A program made the translations under genes and the position numbers. Below, piece after piece: positions 46,095 to 57,452 of a DNA stretch of 64,000 nucleotides. Under the pieces are notes generated by a model. The model saw only the letters and a list, made by a program, of their open reading frames with translations, searched no databases and was not told the DNA's origin. Numbering within the stretch: the first letter of the stretch is position 1; the number at the start of each line of letters is the position of its first letter. Source of the stretch: Dirofilaria immitis. Its lineage: Eukaryota; Nematoda; Chromadorea; Rhabditida; Onchocercidae. The stretch covers positions 11,207,501-11,271,500 of the forward strand of contig JAKNDB010000068.1 of assembly GCA_024305405.1 (NCBI GenBank). Direction: 5' to 3'.

Positions 46095-46601
46095 CTATTC
46101 AATCCAACTTTTCTCTTGCCTCGACATCCTTAAATTCATCCCAATTTTCACCCCACACATCTCATCCTCGCTTTTGACCTTCGATCTCCCCGGAACCCAA
46201 TTCAAAGCGAAGCGATATAATGAAAACTGACGATTCAAATTTAAGTTCTCGACAAAATTCGAGTACACGCCGTACGAATATTTCCATGATTCCTCATAAT
46301 GATTTGTCATCAATAGCTTGGAGTTTAATAGTTTTGTAGTTTTCGAGAGTGTTCTGGAAGGATAGCGTGATGGTTTCTCTCCTATAATATAACACATTTC
46401 ATTGTGGCTTTTCTTACTTTTCTTCAAAATCTGAAGTATTGTTCGAGGAAATTTCTTGTTCAACCGTGATGATAATTTTGTTTCACTTACGTAGCCACGT
46501 GACAGGCATTCTGGAGTCAAAGTTTCTTTGCTTACATGAAGTATTTCTTTTTCAGATAAAAATATTATCAAATGGCGGAATTTCCTGGTTTTGGCCGTCA
46601 C
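46095..46601 (-). CDS. Hypothetical protein, 168 codons
   Basis: An uninterrupted 168-codon minus-strand frame, less AT-rich than its surroundings and too long to expect by chance in such DNA. The product is basic, with Ser/Lys/Arg-rich parts (KKSKKSHNEM; SRYPSRTLSKTTKLL) and aromatic patches (EESWKYSYGVYSNFVENLNL). No domain, signal peptide or membrane segment is recognised. Its first 10 codons overlap exon 1 of the divergent ZFAND2-like gene (ATG 46572), so either its true start is downstream or the two 5' ends share DNA. A donor-like A/GTTGGA near its 3' end would join in phase with the 45778 acceptor of the scramblase gene, so it could be an upstream exon of that gene. Function unknown. 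Confidence 0.45.
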   Translation of the reverse strand: MTAKTRKFRHLIIFLSEKEILHVSKETLTPECLSRGYVSETKLSSRLNKKFPRTILQILKKSKKSHNEMCYIIGEKPSRYPSRTLSKTTKLLNSKLLMTNHYEESWKYSYGVYSNFVENLNLNRQFSLYRFALNWVPGRSKVKSEDEMCGVKIGMNLRMSRQEKSWIE

Positions 46602-48399
46602 TGTAATTTTGATGGCTGTAATTTGCTAGGTAATTATTCATCATTATCTTCATAAATTTTAAGCGTTGTATTTGAATTTATGTTAGCAGCAGCAACACTA
46701 ACGTTTCAATTCACTTGAAATTATTGATAGATGTATAACTATAAACAAGTAATCGGTAAATTATTCTTGATAGATATGCCATCCTAAGTTACACACTTTT
46801 CTTTTTCCTAATATCCTTTTTTACTATTATAATTTTTATGCAAATGTAATGAGCATAATATTAATAAATAAATTACATTATTTAATACTAGTCAGAACTT
46901 ATTTTGACGAGAAAATGTCTTGATTTAGTGTCATTTTTAGATTTTTACGTTACATTTGAAAACTGTTTTGAATGTCATCTTTATCTATAATATGTAATCG
47001 AGTGATTTAATAAGGATTGTAAGATAGCAGTCATTAAAATACGTCTGTTTACCTTTGCTGAATCGCTTCATGCATACATGATGATATGTTCGAAACCGAA
47101 TATAATAGAATTAAAAATTTATTATGAAATTTTGATTTGAATTAGTAATTCCATGATTGCAATCTTTTTTGGTATATCATTTTTCATCATTATCGATGTC
47201 TTATTATTTATGTGCTTGTAATTTCCAGATTTTCTACCGATTCAATGTGATGCATGTAAGAAGGATTTTTGTGGTTCACATTTCTCGTATGATGCACATT
47301 GTTGTCAATCTTCATATAAAACGGTTTTGTTTCCTAAAATTTTGTTTCAAAAAATTCTAATTAATTTGTTTTTGTCTATATGCATACATGGGAAGAGATT
47401 TTCATCATTAGCACCTAATTCTGTTGAATTTTCAGGATACGCAAGTACCAGTATGCCCACTTTGTAGTAAACCAATTCCAGTAACACGAGGAGAACGTCC
47501 AGATAAACGGGTAGGCGATCACATCGATTCGAATTGTAAATCAAATCCTGCTATTGCACTAAAAGGGAAAATTTATACTTATCATTGCTCGCAACGGAAT
47601 TGCAAAAAGAGAGGTATTTCTAAAGTTTTTTAGTTGAGTGAATATATTTTTTTATTATTAATCCAAAAAAGTTACTTGGATCACGACACGTGCTATTTTC
47701 GCTTATTTTTCTGTTGTTTTTCTTTTTAGTCAATTATTAGAAATCAAAATTCAGGCTATCAAATTCAAAAAAGTGATGCTGGCAGTTGATCATCAAATAA
47801 AATGAATTTGTGTTTTCAGCTTGTTTCTATTAAGTGTGGCCAATGTGGGCGAAATTTTTGCTTGAGGCATCGATTTCCAACCGATCATAATTGTATGAAA
47901 ATGGAAAACGAAAGAGTACTTTCGAATGCAGCGTATGTTTCTCAATTGTTCTTATTTTTGCTCAATTGATGCTAATTCTTTCTTAATAAAAATTCGTAAA
48001 TTTAATAAGGACACATCTGCATCATTTCTTCAAAGAGTCATACCGTTTATAGATTAGCTGCACTGCGTCGTAATAAAAGAAGTTATCCTAATGCATCAGT
48101 CATGAATGAATCAGACAGCACTTCTTCATTACCCGATAACTCAGTGGTATATTCATTTTTTTTTCAGATAAAATTTTATTTCCTATTGTTTTAATCCATA
48201 TGCTTTTTCCTTTTATTATGATGCGTAAAATTGAAGATATTACTTTTTCATTGAAGTTATTGTATCATACTTCTAGTCGGAAGATGAAGCTTTAACACGA
48301 GCGCTGCAAGAAATGTTAAATAACTCTGATGATTACATCACTCTAGAAGAGCGCGACAGAGCTATCGCAGAAAAAATGCAAAGGATGGAATATAAGTAA
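46572..48399 (+). CDS. aip-1: ZFAND2/AIP-1-like AN1 zinc-finger and UIM protein
   Basis: Six exons: 46572-46629, 47229-47323, 47436-47613, 47820-47932, 48053-48146 and 48277-48399 (TAA). Exon 1 gives MAEFPGFGRHC with the first zinc ligands (C-x4-C); it joins at phase 1 to DFLPIQCDACKKDFCGSHFS, completing AN1 finger 1. VPVCPLCSKPIPV and the second AN1 finger (CSQRNCKK, KCGQCGRNFCLRHRFPTDHNC) follow. Near the C-terminus EDEALTRALQEML fits a ubiquitin-interacting motif. In the family (human ZFAND2A/AIRAP, ZFAND2B; C. elegans aip-1) these proteins bind the proteasome and p97 and protect against arsenite-type proteotoxic stress, in cytosol or at the ER. The exon 3/exon 4 junction (47613/47820) is out of phase as written, so some bases may be missing or a splice site misplaced. 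About 220 codons, usual for the family. No CaaX box is seen. Confidence 0.9.
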
Positions 48400-50095
48400 A
48401 TTACTAAATTGTTAATTTGAAGTGAATGCTACAGCTATTTCACTCGATATTTCAAAGATTATGATGATTGTCTCGGTAAAAATTTCTTAATATATTTACA
48501 GATACTATATTCGAATGTGAATTTGAAAATTTTCAGGCAGCAATGTCAACGTGTTCCAACGAATTCAAATCACGAAAGATGCGCTATTTCATAACGAATT
48601 TTTCTGCCAAATATATTTGAAATTTTAATCATTAACTGCGGCTGAAATTTTCGTTTTTTTTCTTGAAAGGAAAGAAAAATGAAATTTGGAAAACCCAACT
48701 TTTGAAATATTTTTATACTACATTCCTTTTCCTCGAATTTTACCGAAGTTCTATGCTTTACAAATTTCGTGATTTATTTCATCTTTTCGTACTCCATTGC
48801 TGATTATTGAGCACTGAGCTTTCGCAATATATGGGGTTGAATATATACGCAGCATACTTGGGTTGTGTCAGATGTTATACTTCTCAGGTCATGCCCTTTA
48901 TTCTTTTATGATACGCATTTCCGGTTTATTTACCTGTAATCTTTCTTGCTTATCATTAATTTTCTCCTCGTGTATTATCAATATGAATCCAGTTCAAATA
49001 AAAACTATGTCTTTTGTATTATGAAACATCGGGATTGGAATTATTTTTCATTTATAATATTTCACCTTCATCATATTAAAAGGAATTTATTGGAAAAGCT
49101 TTGAATAGAGACAATGTTAAAATTAAAAATTTGAAAAAATTCTATCGTGTAATAATGGTTTAATGTTCTAAAATTTGTTCGTCCTGTTCCTTCAAGGTTT
49201 TCCATTCATGACGGATTTCCTTCTTGATAGGATAATTCGGCCAACTTTTATACAGGTTGTTTCAATGAAAATGGGGAACGCGAATTTTTCATCTTTCATT
49301 TTCTATGATAACGATCGGTTCTGTGATTACTTCTCTGTTCTGACAAATAAGAGAATTTTAAGTTGAACAACACTTTAAGGAATAAATTAGACCAATTCTT
49401 TGATTATACAAGCTATTCAGATTGGAAGAAAAAACTAGGACTGAAGAATTCAGGAGTGATTGTTACCGTTATGATATATTTATATGTTATATTCGTTGAA
49501 TAGACTTATTGAATTCATCCTGAAATGTTGTTATTGTAACTATTATTATATGTTTTCATAGATATCTGTTTACTTTCAAATATAAATGAATGAATGAATA
49601 AAAGTAATATTCATTTATGTGCTCAACATAGCACGATATCGTGCCAATAATAAAATGAAAGATTGCATTGTTAATTATGTTTCATTCAGGTTGTAGTCAT
49701 TTTGATTAATCAATCAATCCTAGAATAAGAATGGATATTTGTTAGGACAGCTTTTTTTTAGTTAAAAATATTAATTAATGTAGGATAGGAAGAGGTTTGA
49801 CATAAATCTTTAGAATATTATTCGGAAGTTTTATTTATTAGAAATTAGAAATGTTATGTTATTGAAAATTATGATAGTAGTTTTTTTTTTGATATTAAAG
49901 AATTTGGAAAATGAATCAGAATCTGTAACTTACGAACTATTTTCATTTTAATTGTTTCGCTTCTTCTTATCTTATTTAAAAATAACAAATTTATTTCCAT
50001 GAAATTAAAAAATAAAAATTGATAAAAGAAGAGAAGAATATTGTCTACATATCGATAATTCTTAACATTCGTATAATTAATTGATGTAGTCTATT
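48400..50095. other. Intergenic
   Basis: Contains the presumed 3' UTR of the ZFAND2-like gene and the promoter side of the following small gene. The open frame 49175-49366 (63 codons) lacks splice sites and motifs. Nothing else recognised. Confidence 0.5.
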
Positions 50096-50777
50096 ATGAA
50101 TAATAAAAAATTAATTTTTCGGATGCAATGGTTTTCATATTATTATACATTGATGCTATTATTGATTAAAATATTATTTGTTAAAAGTTTTGCATCTATG
50201 ATATGTCCTGATGGTTTCGCAGGTAACGAATTGAATAACCTGCTTCATGAATTGGGCTATGATACTTTATCTCAAGTGTAAGTAATACTACTTATCTCTA
50301 TCATTCCATTAAATATATTTAATGATGACATTTTTAAAAAGTGTTTTAATTTAATTACGCCCAAAAATTTTTCTTTTAATCTTTTAAAATATAAGAAAAG
50401 ATTTTATTTGCATATCTGTGTTTAAATTTTAAATATTTTATTTCAGATGTCCACCTGATAATTTCTTTTTTCATATATTTGTTGCGATCATTTCGAATGT
50501 TGCGTAAGATTCGAATTATGGTTCATGTAAGTTTTCCATATTACACTAAAATTCAGATTTTAATTTTATGTAATTCAAATTAAGTAATTAAGTATGTTAT
50601 TCGTCCATTTTTCAATGAAAGATTACGGTAATTATTTAAATTACGGTATTTTCGTCTTAGTTTATCTAAATGCTTTGCAGAATATTGGCAATTATAATAT
50701 TAATTTCGCTCTCGTTTTGCTGTTTCTGCTGCCTATTTGCAGGCGTTTTATATGCAAGACGAAAAGTGGAAAAGTGA
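50096..50777 (+). CDS. Small Cys-rich single-pass membrane protein
   Basis: Three exons, 50096-50277, 50447-50526 and 50681-50777 (TGA). A hydrophobic N-terminal signal sequence (about residues 12-32) is followed by a short extracellular part (MICPDGFAGNELNNLLHELG, then CPPDNFFFHIF-CCDHFECC), a transmembrane helix in exon 3 (ILAIIILISLSFCCFCCLFA) and a basic tail YARRKVEK. The CC-D-x3-CC pattern before a single helix is typical of many small nematode surface proteins, which I know as a style rather than as one named family. Exon 2 needs one extra base near 50478-50480 (a T3 run); then the three exons sum to exactly 120 codons including stop. ATG at 50096 is chosen because it precedes the signal; ATG at 50123 is also possible. 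Function unknown. Confidence 0.75.
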
Positions 50778-52049
50778 TAAATATTTATCAGTGGGAAAAT
50801 ATGTCTTATCATTTCGTTAATGTAATTTCTCCGCAATAATACAATTAACTGTTTTCTTATCTTTCATTATGAATAAAATAGTAAAACTTGAAATAAAAAA
50901 AAACGATAATAAAAGCGAAATAATTTATATTAGAAAATAACTTTAAATATATTCTTTTTCTATTTTTATTTCCAAATCTTTGGAACTTTTTATATGGGAA
51001 ACTATTTAATTTATCCTAAAACCAAGAAAAGCCAAGAATAATCTGTTCTAAAGCCAAGAAATCATCACTTGCCTTTAATCATTTCAATATCTTCCTATTT
51101 TTAATTTAAATTTATTTTTATTTCTCTCTTTTATATTAAATTTAATTATTTTCTAAATTTTTTTAAAGAAAAATTTCATTAATTTATGAATAATATTACT
51201 GAAAGATATTGATGATATTATCAATAATTCAGTGTGATATGCTTGATAAACTCAACAATAATATTTATGCCATCATTCCTCTCTCTCTCTTTCTCTTTCT
51301 CCCTCTCTCCCTCTTTCTCTCTCTTTCCCCTCACTTAACATTTCTTAAAAAGAAAATAAAAATATTTTATAAAAATAAAGTTTTTAATTAAAAATTTTTA
51401 TGTATAAATATGAATAATACCCATAATTTCGCTTAATTATGCTAATTTTTCTTTTCAAATATTCAATTTTTCAAAATTATCTCAACATTTTTTTAAAATT
51501 GAAATGATCAGTGATCAGCAGCGATACATACATTCAATCACTTCAATCTAACCAGTCATTCAGACTTACTAGCATCAACGAAATGAAATGATTTTGAATC
51601 AAAATTATGCCGATCTTTCGAATAAATACCTCAGTCTTATCATCATAGATCTGATAAAAGTTTGTTGCAAAATATTTTAGCAAATCATATCTTTTGCCTT
51701 CCTTCTAAATCATTTTCCAACTGTTTAGCCCATTTCATTCTAACTCTCTTCTCACATTCCATTCTATCTCAGTTTTAGCATTTGCAATAATAATTCAAAT
51801 AACACATTCTTTTCAGTGTACTTTTGAATCTTAAAGCGAAACGTTTTTAGAAATTTTGTTTAAATTATTTCTTCTATAAATTATTTTAATTTCCATTCTA
51901 TCATTATCACATAACAGTTCCACTAACCCTTCAATATACATTGGTAATTCTCGACATTAACATATTATTACTGCATATTCATTTCATATTCTGAAAACTT
52001 TTCAAATCCTCCTAAATTACCTGTAAAGAAATTTTGCTAATCAGAAGAA
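50778..52049. other. Intergenic with a CT-rich tract
   Basis: AT-rich DNA; a pyrimidine (CTCTCT/CCCTCT) tract lies at about 51280-51336. The open frame 51209-51391 crosses this tract and is not a gene. The 5' UTR and promoter of the coiled-coil gene presumably lie in the last few hundred bases. Confidence 0.5.
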
Positions 52050-52807
52050 ATGCCTAATGATCATTCAACATTAATACCTCATAATTCATTGACCTCATCC
52101 AATTCATCGACAACCGATATTGATTATGTACAAAATATTAAAGCAATGCTAGAGAAATCGTCATCTCAGGTCAGTTAGTTAATTACTTAATTAATTTGCT
52201 TATTGACACAATTAATTGATAAGTAATGCAATCACCAATTTGCGTTAATTTAGCAAAATATAGCTAATTATTATTAAATCTAACTAATTTAATAATTTAA
52301 AGGAAAATTTATATTTTTGGGAATTTGAAAAATTGAAATGCATAGCATCTTCATCCATCTCTTTACTTTCATTTGAATATTTAAAATAAAACAACATGTA
52401 ATGATATCAAAACTAATATTTATATTTTCATATTTTGATATATATAAAATACAAAATTTGATTTATCGATCAATGAGCTCATTACTTATATGTAAAGGTA
52501 AGAAAGTAAAAACTTCCTTTTCAAGGATTCATTAATTCATAAATTTCTGAATTTTATAGATATCACAGGATGGCAATTCGCAATTACAACGTCTCATCAA
52601 TAATATCGATAATCCCGAGAAAACTAAACCGATGAAAGCGGTATCATTAAGTGAACTAAATACTGTCGATCTGTACTTTCTCATTGTTACTATCCTGGAA
52701 AGGCGAATTGTTTCATGTGAAGAACAAAATGATGCCCTGAAGAAATCATTGAAAAAGCATTCAAAAAATTCATGAACTGGAAGATTTACTTAGAAATGCA
52801 GAGATAT
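52050..52807 (+). CDS. Small coiled-coil protein, possibly continuing
   Basis: Exon 1 (52050-52169) starts MPNDHSTLIPHNSLTSSNSS and ends with KAMLEKSSSQ at a phase 0 donor. Exon 2 starts at 52560 (ISQDGNSQLQRLINN) and carries KAVSLSELNTVDLYFLIVTI, LERRIVSCEEQNDALKKSL. As written the frame stops at 52775, but in another frame the heptad-like helix continues (IQKIHELEDLLRNAEI) to a good donor at 52807 (ATAT/GTAAGG). The switch is at an A5 run near 52752-52756, where two more A would join the frames. A later exon was not found. Nuclear, cytoskeletal or other location cannot be told, and I recognise no family. The start is the first ATG after a long stop-rich stretch. Confidence 0.6.
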
Positions 52808-54148
52808 GTAAGGGAATCTGAATTTGCCTAGTCCGAAATCATCAATTTCCTAACCTTTAACCTATTTCTGGAAGACATCATTATGCACTTCAAATAACTT
52901 CTACTTTTTATAAAATTAAAAATATAAAATTGTAAGCATAAATGATTCTTTTCCATTGTTCGCCCAATTTTTCGTCTTTTAAAAACTTAACAAAATCAAA
53001 TTATATTACAAAATAATTTTTCTATTTTGCTGTTTTGTATCTTTCTTGAAATATTCAAATTAATTCATATGAATTGATAATGATAATGATGAATGCTATG
53101 TTTTGCCGTTATGTAAAATAAATTTTAGATATTCTTTCTTTTCATTTAATTTTTCTTTTTATCGGATATTGGCTTTTATTCATTTTTTGCTATGATGAAA
53201 ATGTTACTTTAATGGGCCAAACAACACTACTGATAATGTAATAATAGTCCTTAATTTTATATAATAATGGTCAAAAAGAGCTTATAATAAATAAGGATAT
53301 TTTACATAAAATTAATTATCGTATTAATTCAAATTAATTGCATAATTTAAACTCATTTGCATATTTCCTTTTCATCATAACTTATTTGTTAAGTATATTT
53401 TGGCTTAAAGATAAAAGAAAAATAAATTTTGTTGTACTTTGAAATTGAAATTATTCTTTCACATTTCTACTACTGATAATAATAATACCGATCATACAGT
53501 CTGACCGATCGAAGTTTGATAACAATACAAGAAAAATTATCATAAATAGGTAGGTATACATACATACCATGATAATTAATCATTCACCTCGGTGATATGT
53601 ATAGAAAGATAAATTTGAATCATATTAAATTTAAAACAATTTTAAAAAGTGTGAATGAGCCCTGAATGCAATAAAATAACGAAAAAGATTAATTTAAATC
53701 AAGTTGAGAAAGAAAAAAATCAATGTACTTTTTTTGGTGATAAAACTTTTAAATTAATTGATATATTTTATATACTATAATTTTGAAATTATTTGGTCAA
53801 AATTATTACCGAAATGATAAATGTCTGATAATGATAATAGATTCCTATAGATTTTGATAATTTTCAACTTTTAATTGTGATTAGTTGATACACAATCTTT
53901 TCCTAATTTCAACGCCAATTGAAAAAATATTTAATAATTAAATGTTGAAAAATATTAATGTTATAATTATATTTAAAAATAGCTCAATTTTTCTTGTTAA
54001 AATGATTATCTTAACAGTGTTGATAACTACTTCAGAAATATTATATTGATAATTTTGACTGGTTCAAACTAAACCAACTTTTCAGTTTATTTTTGCTAGA
54101 AGGAATGAATGTCAATTTAAACTGCTCTTTCTTCTTAAATTTAAAAGT
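52808..54148. other. Gene-free stretch
   Basis: AT-rich DNA in which a 3' exon of the coiled-coil gene might hide. I could not identify one, and see no other feature. Confidence 0.45.
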
Positions 54149-54475
54149 TTGATTTGTGAATCGATAAGAGGAAATCATTGTGAGAAGAATGGAAAAGGGA
54201 AACAGGTGCCGAAACAGTTGTTTTCTTATTTCAATTTCATGCTAAAAGGATTATCTTGTACTGAATTCCCGTTGAATCTGCGAATTTTTGGAAGAAATTA
54301 CCAATCAATCATAAAACTAATGTCAACATTTATTGTGTTATTATATAAAAGATTATCTTTAAATGACTTTAATAAGCATTCAAAAATTTTTGATCCTTTG
54401 AAATCTTTGAATTTTTCCAAAATACGAAAGTACGAAAAAAATTTCATGTCATCAGAAGTGGATGATTCTTATTAA
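54149..54475 (+). other. Open frame of 108 codons, uncertain
   Basis: Begins ICESIRGNHCEKNGKGKQ and includes FPLNLRIFGRNYQSIIKLMS. The composition is less biased than most AT-rich frames here, but no motif, no splice site pair and no homologue are recognised. It could be a terminal exon of the 52050 gene, a decayed gene, or chance. Confidence 0.2.
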
Positions 54476-57263
54476 TCAGCAGTTGCTACATAGAGGCAAA
54501 ATATTTGCCTTTGATAAATTCTGCAATTAATTATTGTTAATTATTACCACAGAAAAAATATAAGTACTTTACGAATTTTTCCGTCGAAATGAATGATGAT
54601 AATTATATCAGATAAATTATCGATATCTATGAATAGAGAAGGAGCATGAATTGACGATTTAAAAATTAATAATAAATTCGTATTATTTACTTTTTCGCAT
54701 AAAAAAATTACACAATTTGCATGTATTATCTTTTATCAAGCTATTTCACAGAATTTTTGCTTTATTTTGTTATCTGTTCAGTTTTCAAAAAAAAAACTAT
54801 TGCTGATAATGAAATAATTCTTTATCATGATAAAAAGGATGATAATAAAATGGTAAATTAATATCCATAAAATAATAAAGAAGTATTTAGGCAATAAATC
54901 GAAGAGTAAAATTTCAGAAATAAACGATTTAAAAGAATCACTTCATATGAAGAATACTTTTGCTTTAATTATCCAAAGAATGAAATGATTTGAAAAATTA
55001 TTTTTGAACAAATTAATTGATAGAATAATTTTTGAACTATTGATGAGAACAGAGGTGAAGAAGTTTTTCCAATTGACGAAAGTATATTGGTTAACTACAT
55101 CATTTTATATCATAATTTTTTTTTCACGTTTGAAATGCATATTAGATATTTACGCATTGGCCTATTTCATGTCGAATCATAATATGTAAATATTATTGAT
55201 AATACAAACTAACTTTATTTTAGAAATATATAAACAATCATTTAAAAAAAAAAAATATATAAATGAGAAACAAAAATAGCAAATATATACAAATTTGTAT
55301 CATTTCATTGTTTACGAAAGCATTGTAAGAAAATAAAATAGGCATAATGTGATCAATTTAATTGATACATTAATTATTGAAAAATACGGAGAAAGAGGAG
55401 AATGATGATTCAGATGAGATGAATAAAAAGAAGAGATCAATAAAAAGTTGGAAATGGGAAGATTTAAGATACTGATATTGCTGATAATGTAATTAAATAA
55501 TTTAACAGAGTAAAATGATACACTGCCCTTAAAAAGTATGTTTATTTCCATTTTTGGTTTAAGTATATTATTTTTAAGAGAGAAATAATTTTCAAATTTG
55601 TATTTATAAAGATTTACAAAAAAAAAAAATTGTAAAATAAGTAAAATGAGTAATGTTGTCATAGTAAAAAGTATAGCAAATCTTATTCAATTTTTTTCTT
55701 TTTGCAGCTTATTTCTACATTAATCAAACTTATGCGATCAATAAAAATTCGTAAAGAAAATTAAAACTTTCATATGGTATAATATGTTAATGCTATTATT
55801 GCTATTATATGTGCTATCTTCCTTACATCAGCAAATTGCATTATTTAATTTTATTCTTTTGATTAATTATCAAATTTGATAATAAATGACTCCTTTTTCC
55901 CCGATATTTTTCTATAAAAACAAAACAAAACAAAATTAGGAACAGGCTAATAGAATGATAATGTACACAGTTTACTTACTGATAATATTCTATTTGAAAA
56001 GAAAAAGAAAATTTATATTTTTGTAAAGGAAAAAGTAAGAAGTTGTAAAACAAACAACAAAAACAATTCATGCTATAAAGAATATGAAGGAAGTAATATT
56101 TACAAGAGTTAGCGCAAATTATTTCCATTTTTCTCCAGCACTCATATCATCTCATATTGAAAACTTTGTATGATGCCAAATAAATAAAAGAAATTTTTAA
56201 GGAATGAAGATTTTATTTGGCGTTCATTTTTGATAGGGGAAAGAAAGAGAAGGAAAGAGAGACAGAGATAGAAGAGAGCGGTATTAAATGATATAAGGAT
56301 ATTTAAACCTAAGGCTTAGATGAATGTAAATATGGACATTCATAACTATGATAACTATAAACAAGCACTCGAAACTTGTTGTTATCCTATAAAAAAAGTA
56401 TTTGGCCAATAACTTTATTAGCTAAATTCAGATGGTTTGAATAAAATGTTCCAAATCACCTGAATAAAAATAAGAAAATGAAAGAATGATCAATCCTAAG
56501 ACGAAAGAAAAATATCTGAAGAATGGTAATATAATATATGAAAACATCAAATTTATAATTGAAAAACATTTGAAATTATAGAGAGAAAAATTCAAGAACA
56601 AAATATTCAGTATGATACATAATTTTATTGATATCAAATTTATTTAGCAAAAACCCTTTTATCAGTTTACCCTTATTCTTTTAAAAGAACATTTTTAATT
56701 ATGCAGGAAATTTAGGTAATAAAATGAATTAATTCATGGAAATACTAACATCATTATTACCATCATTATCATAATAATAAGAATAATAGTAATAATAATG
56801 ATAATAGAAAGAAAATATGTGAGAGATAATTACTGAAGTTGTAAAAATATTCAAACATATTGATTGCATTAACTAATTATTACACCATTTAGAAAAATTT
56901 TCTTCAAAGAAAGAGAAAAGAAAATAAAATGAAAAAGCAATGAATAAAGTCAATAAATCAAGCAAGCACTGATAATGAAATGAACCAATGAGAGAAATTT
57001 TAGTTGCAATTCATTGATAAAAAAGAAAATTAAAATAAAGCAAACCTTAAAATTATACAGCAAACAATAATATATCAAAGTAATTGCTATCATTAATAAT
57101 ATTTTATCAATAAGATCGAAATAAAGCAAACCTTGGAAGATAGCGCAACAATCAATAATCTATTGTAATACATTTATAATAATCTCTGTCATCATTTAAT
57201 ATTTAATTCATCTTCGTCAAAATATTGAAATAGCCCTAATATGAAACCAAAAATTAATGATAG
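54476..57263. other. Intergenic
   Basis: AT-rich DNA. The 116-codon minus-strand frame at 55312-55662 is Leu/Ile/Phe/Ser-rich and looks like composition, not a gene. The right end holds the 3' flank of the F-box gene. Confidence 0.5.
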
Positions 57264-57400
57264 TCATAAAATCGTACAACAACGACATATGGCTCTTCGG
57301 GTCGGTTGTGTTGATGTAGGTGGCGTAGCGGGCGCAAAGTATGCGTGAACTTCCACTTCTGGTTTAAAATTCTACGAAAAAGAATATAATTAAATCAACA

Positions 57401-57452
<52 letters not shown>

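Noticed and set aside
47347..47544. Minus-strand 65-codon frame
   Set aside because: Antisense shadow of the AN1 gene's exon 3.
55312..55662. 116-codon minus frame
   Set aside because: Its Leu/Ile/Phe/Ser/Asn composition follows from AT-rich DNA; it has no motif, no splice context and no good start.
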